From Cytophagales bacterium (GTDB taxonomy: Bacteria > Bacteroidota > Bacteroidia > Cytophagales > Cyclobacteriaceae), in assembly GCA_027317105.1 (NCBI GenBank), contig DAHVFH010000181.1, positions 1 through 31,181 of the forward strand: 31,181 nt of DNA, written 5' to 3'. The position numbers and the translations under genes were made by a program. This document shows positions 29,276-31,181 of the stretch, piece by piece (the first letter of the stretch is position 1; every line of letters begins with the position of its first letter). The notes below the pieces were generated by a model. The model did no database searches. It was not told the DNA's origin and saw only the letters and a list, made by a program, of their open reading frames with translations.

Positions 29276-29674
29276 CCGATCAGATCAACTTTCCCGGCAG
29301 GTTCATCTGCGGACCAAGATGACCTTTAGTTTGTGCTAACGCAGCCTACGCAGTGGGTGTCCTACTTCTGTCCATCAGCATACTTGAAGAATTTTAAGTA
29401 AAAATTAACTGCCGACTGCAACTAACCACAAAAAAAATTAATTGAAGGAGTACTTTTTTTTAGATTAAAATAAAATTAGAAATCATCCTGATGATGTAAG
29501 GAGTGCCATATCAATATATACATAAAATCAATATGAGAGGTATATGTAGTGGTTGTTCGGCAATTTCAAACCAAAGGTCGTGCTAACAATCATTAGTTAA
29601 ACAAAATTTAAATTCTTGTTGTCAACCAAAAATAAAATTAAACGTTGCCGCAAACGATAATTTATTTAATTTCA

Positions 29675-29704
29675 TTTGGTGATAATTCAACCGTGTTATA
29701 CTTT
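29675..29704 (+). promoter_or_regulatory. Likely promoter of the SusC-like gene
   Basis: TTTG (29675-29678), 18 nt, then TATACTTT (29697-29704), a near match to the -33/-7 Bacteroidota pattern. Transcription would start about 50 nt before the ATG at 29762. Confidence 0.5.
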
Positions 29705-29761
29705 TATGATTAATTCATCATTAATTAATTTTTCTCTAAACCCTAAACTCAAGTTTCTTTT

Positions 29762-31181
29762 ATGAAAAAACTTTTACAGAAAATAAGTATTGTCTTGATG
29801 GCACTACTTATGTTCGCATCTGCTAACATCTTGGCCCAAGAGCTAAACGTTAGCGGGAAAGTAACGGATGATGCCGGACAAGCGGTTCCTGGCGCAAACG
29901 TTATCGAAAAGGGCACAGCCAACGGAACTGTGACGGATGCTGAAGGTCACTATGCCCTTAATGTCTCTTCTGCTAATGCAACCCTTACTGTATCTTTTAT
30001 CGGATACAAATCCATGGACGCAGTTGTTGGTGGTAGAGCCGTTGTTGATTTTGCCATGCAGCCCGATGTTAGTTCTCTTCAGGAAGTAGTGGTAATGGGG
30101 TACACCTCTGAACGCAGGGCAGATGTGGTGACAGCGATCTCGCAGGTTTCGGCTTTAAATACGGTCGCCATTCCTCAAGGCGATATTGGCCAGGCATTGC
30201 AAGGTCGTGTAGCGGGTGTTCAGGTAACAACTTCTGGTCAGCCCGGAGCTGCCTCTCAAGTGCGGATCAGGGGATTCGGTTCATTTACCAATAATCAACC
30301 CCTTTATATTATTGATGGTGTGCCAACTTTTGACAACACGCAGATAAACCCGTATGACGTAGAGTCGCAAACGATTTTGAAAGATGCGGGTGCAGCTTCT
30401 ATCTATGGTGCTCGTGCTGCCGCTGGTGTGATTGTAATTACCACAAAACATGGCAAATATGACGGCAAGACAAACATCAGCCTTGACGTAAATACGGGGG
30501 TCACCTTTCCCGGCAATGGCATTAGCAAACTAAACCCGCAACAACAGGCTAATAAAGTTTATGAAGCCCTTAGAAATACACCGGGTGGAACTGCAACCAA
30601 TCAGCCCTATGGGCCGGATCTTAATAATCCCGTATTGCCTGACTATATCGATGTGGGAATTCCCGGAAAAGGTAACGTAGGAAATGTGATGGCTGGCGAT
30701 CCACGGATCGCTACGGCTTTAGCAAACTATAACGTTGATCCTAACAATGGCCAATTGATTCAGGTGATTCAAGCCAACAAAGCAGGCACAGACTGGTATA
30801 AAGCCATGACACGCACCGCCCCCACCACTCGCGTGAGCTTCGGCTTGTCCGGTGGAAATGACAAGGCACATTATTATACCAACTTTACCTATTTCGATCA
30901 GCAAGGAATTGCGATTAACCAATACCTGAGGAGATTTAGTGCTAGAATGAACTCTGAGTTCAAACCAATTAAAGGTGTAAAAGTGGGTGAAAACCTGATG
31001 CTTACCTATCGGGAAAACCCCTTCGTCTCTGGAAGCAGCGGGAACCAAGGAACGAACAATGGGAGTGGGAACACAAGCGATGAGAATGCCTTGAACTTGG
31101 CTTACCGTATGCCTACCATTATTCCGGTTCATGATGTTAATGGAAACTGGGCCGGTACACAAGCTCCAGGATTTAACAACC
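29762..31181 (+). CDS. SusC/RagA-family TonB-linked outer-membrane protein, 5' part (473 codons)
   Basis: The frame opens at ATG 29762 and leaves the window still open; family members are usually about 1000 residues, so roughly half is missing. Residues 1-25 form a signal peptide (LLMFASANILAQ). Residues 28-105 are the carboxypeptidase-regulatory-like domain (VSGKVTDDAGQAVPGANVIE, TLTVSFIGYKSM). Residues 106-232 are the plug with SLQEVVVMGY, the SusC hallmark QALQGRVAGVQVTTSGQPGA, VRIRGFGSF, PLYIIDGVP, ILKDAGAASIYGARAAAGVI and VITTK. The barrel follows. SusC proteins import glycans or peptides in a pair with a SusD lipoprotein; the partner would lie beyond the right edge. The substrate cannot be inferred. 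Confidence 0.94.
   Translation, partial: MKKLLQKISIVLMALLMFASANILAQELNVSGKVTDDAGQAVPGANVIEKGTANGTVTDAEGHYALNVSSANATLTVSFIGYKSMDAVVGGRAVVDFAMQPDVSSLQEVVVMGYTSERRADVVTAISQVSALNTVAIPQGDIGQALQGRVAGVQVTTSGQPGAASQVRIRGFGSFTNNQPLYIIDGVPTFDNTQINPYDVESQTILKDAGAASIYGARAAAGVIVITTKHGKYDGKTNISLDVNTGVTFPGNGISKLNPQQQANKVYEALRNTPGGTATNQPYGPDLNNPVLPDYIDVGIPGKGNVGNVMAGDPRIATALANYNVDPNNGQLIQVIQANKAGTDWYKAMTRTAPTTRVSFGLSGGNDKAHYYTNFTYFDQQGIAINQYLRRFSARMNSEFKPIKGVKVGENLMLTYRENPFVSGSSGNQGTNNGSGNTSDENALNLAYRMPTIIPVHDVNGNWAGTQAPGFNN

Noticed and set aside
29281..29640. Possible decayed coding sequence in the gap before the SusC-like gene
   Set aside because: Stops are frequent in all frames and no recognisable protein fragment could be read; it looks like ordinary AT-rich regulatory DNA.
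30719..31162. Minus-strand open frame of 147 codons inside the SusC-like gene
   Set aside because: The plus strand encodes a clear SusC plug and barrel continuously from 29762; the minus frame has no recognisable domain.

Overview
The window looks like chromosomal DNA of a Bacteroidota bacterium, most likely a Cytophagales-type lineage. The evidence is a SusC/RagA-family receptor, a second TonB-dependent receptor with a carboxypeptidase-regulatory-like domain, a PorT homologue next to ubiE, a PorE-like TPR/PD40/OmpA protein, a DUF5606 protein, and several promoters of the Bacteroidota type (TTG or TTTG, about 19 nt, then TAnnTTTG). Most genes are housekeeping or envelope genes. No rRNA, tRNA or CRISPR array was recognised.

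Layout. 1-156: 5' end of a probable ISKra4-like transposase, cut by the window edge. 235-3822 (minus strand): PHP-type histidinol phosphatase, FlK-like hotdog thioesterase, mscL, a DUF3108 protein and dapD. 3847-9010 (plus): a glycosyltransferase, then mntR and an NRAMP transporter fused to a universal stress domain, then mnmE. A strong palindrome overlaps the mntR promoter. 9014-15378 is an accessory island: a decayed ORF6N gene joined to the C-terminal end of a TPR protein; a two-gene set with a TIR-TM-PEGA-like-FGE-alpha/beta-hydrolase protein and a TRAFs-binding(TPR-S)-Rossmann/SLOG-like-cyclase-like protein; the tail of a DUF3500 gene; and a frameshifted PIN toxin with an intact antitoxin. 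15522-20227: lysC, fbp, a DUF5606 gene, an APC permease and engB. 20373-25227: PorE-like OmpA protein, ubiE, porT, an SDR and a small secreted protein. 25231-31181: an Omp85-like protein, a TonB-dependent receptor, a 589-bp regulatory gap and the first 473 codons of a SusC-like receptor.

How the genes work together. mntR-mntH is probably an autoregulated manganese (or iron) uptake operon. lysC and dapD both serve lysine/diaminopimelate synthesis but lie 12 kb apart. The PorE-like protein and PorT point to type IX secretion. The most interesting unit is 9937-14438, where the two genes are 29 bp apart on the same strand. Their domains (TIR, TRAFs-binding TPR, SLOG-like, cyclase-like) recur in bacterial conflict and signalling systems, and the set sits among gene relics and a dead toxin module. 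A defence or stress-signalling role is an inference, not something the sequence proves.
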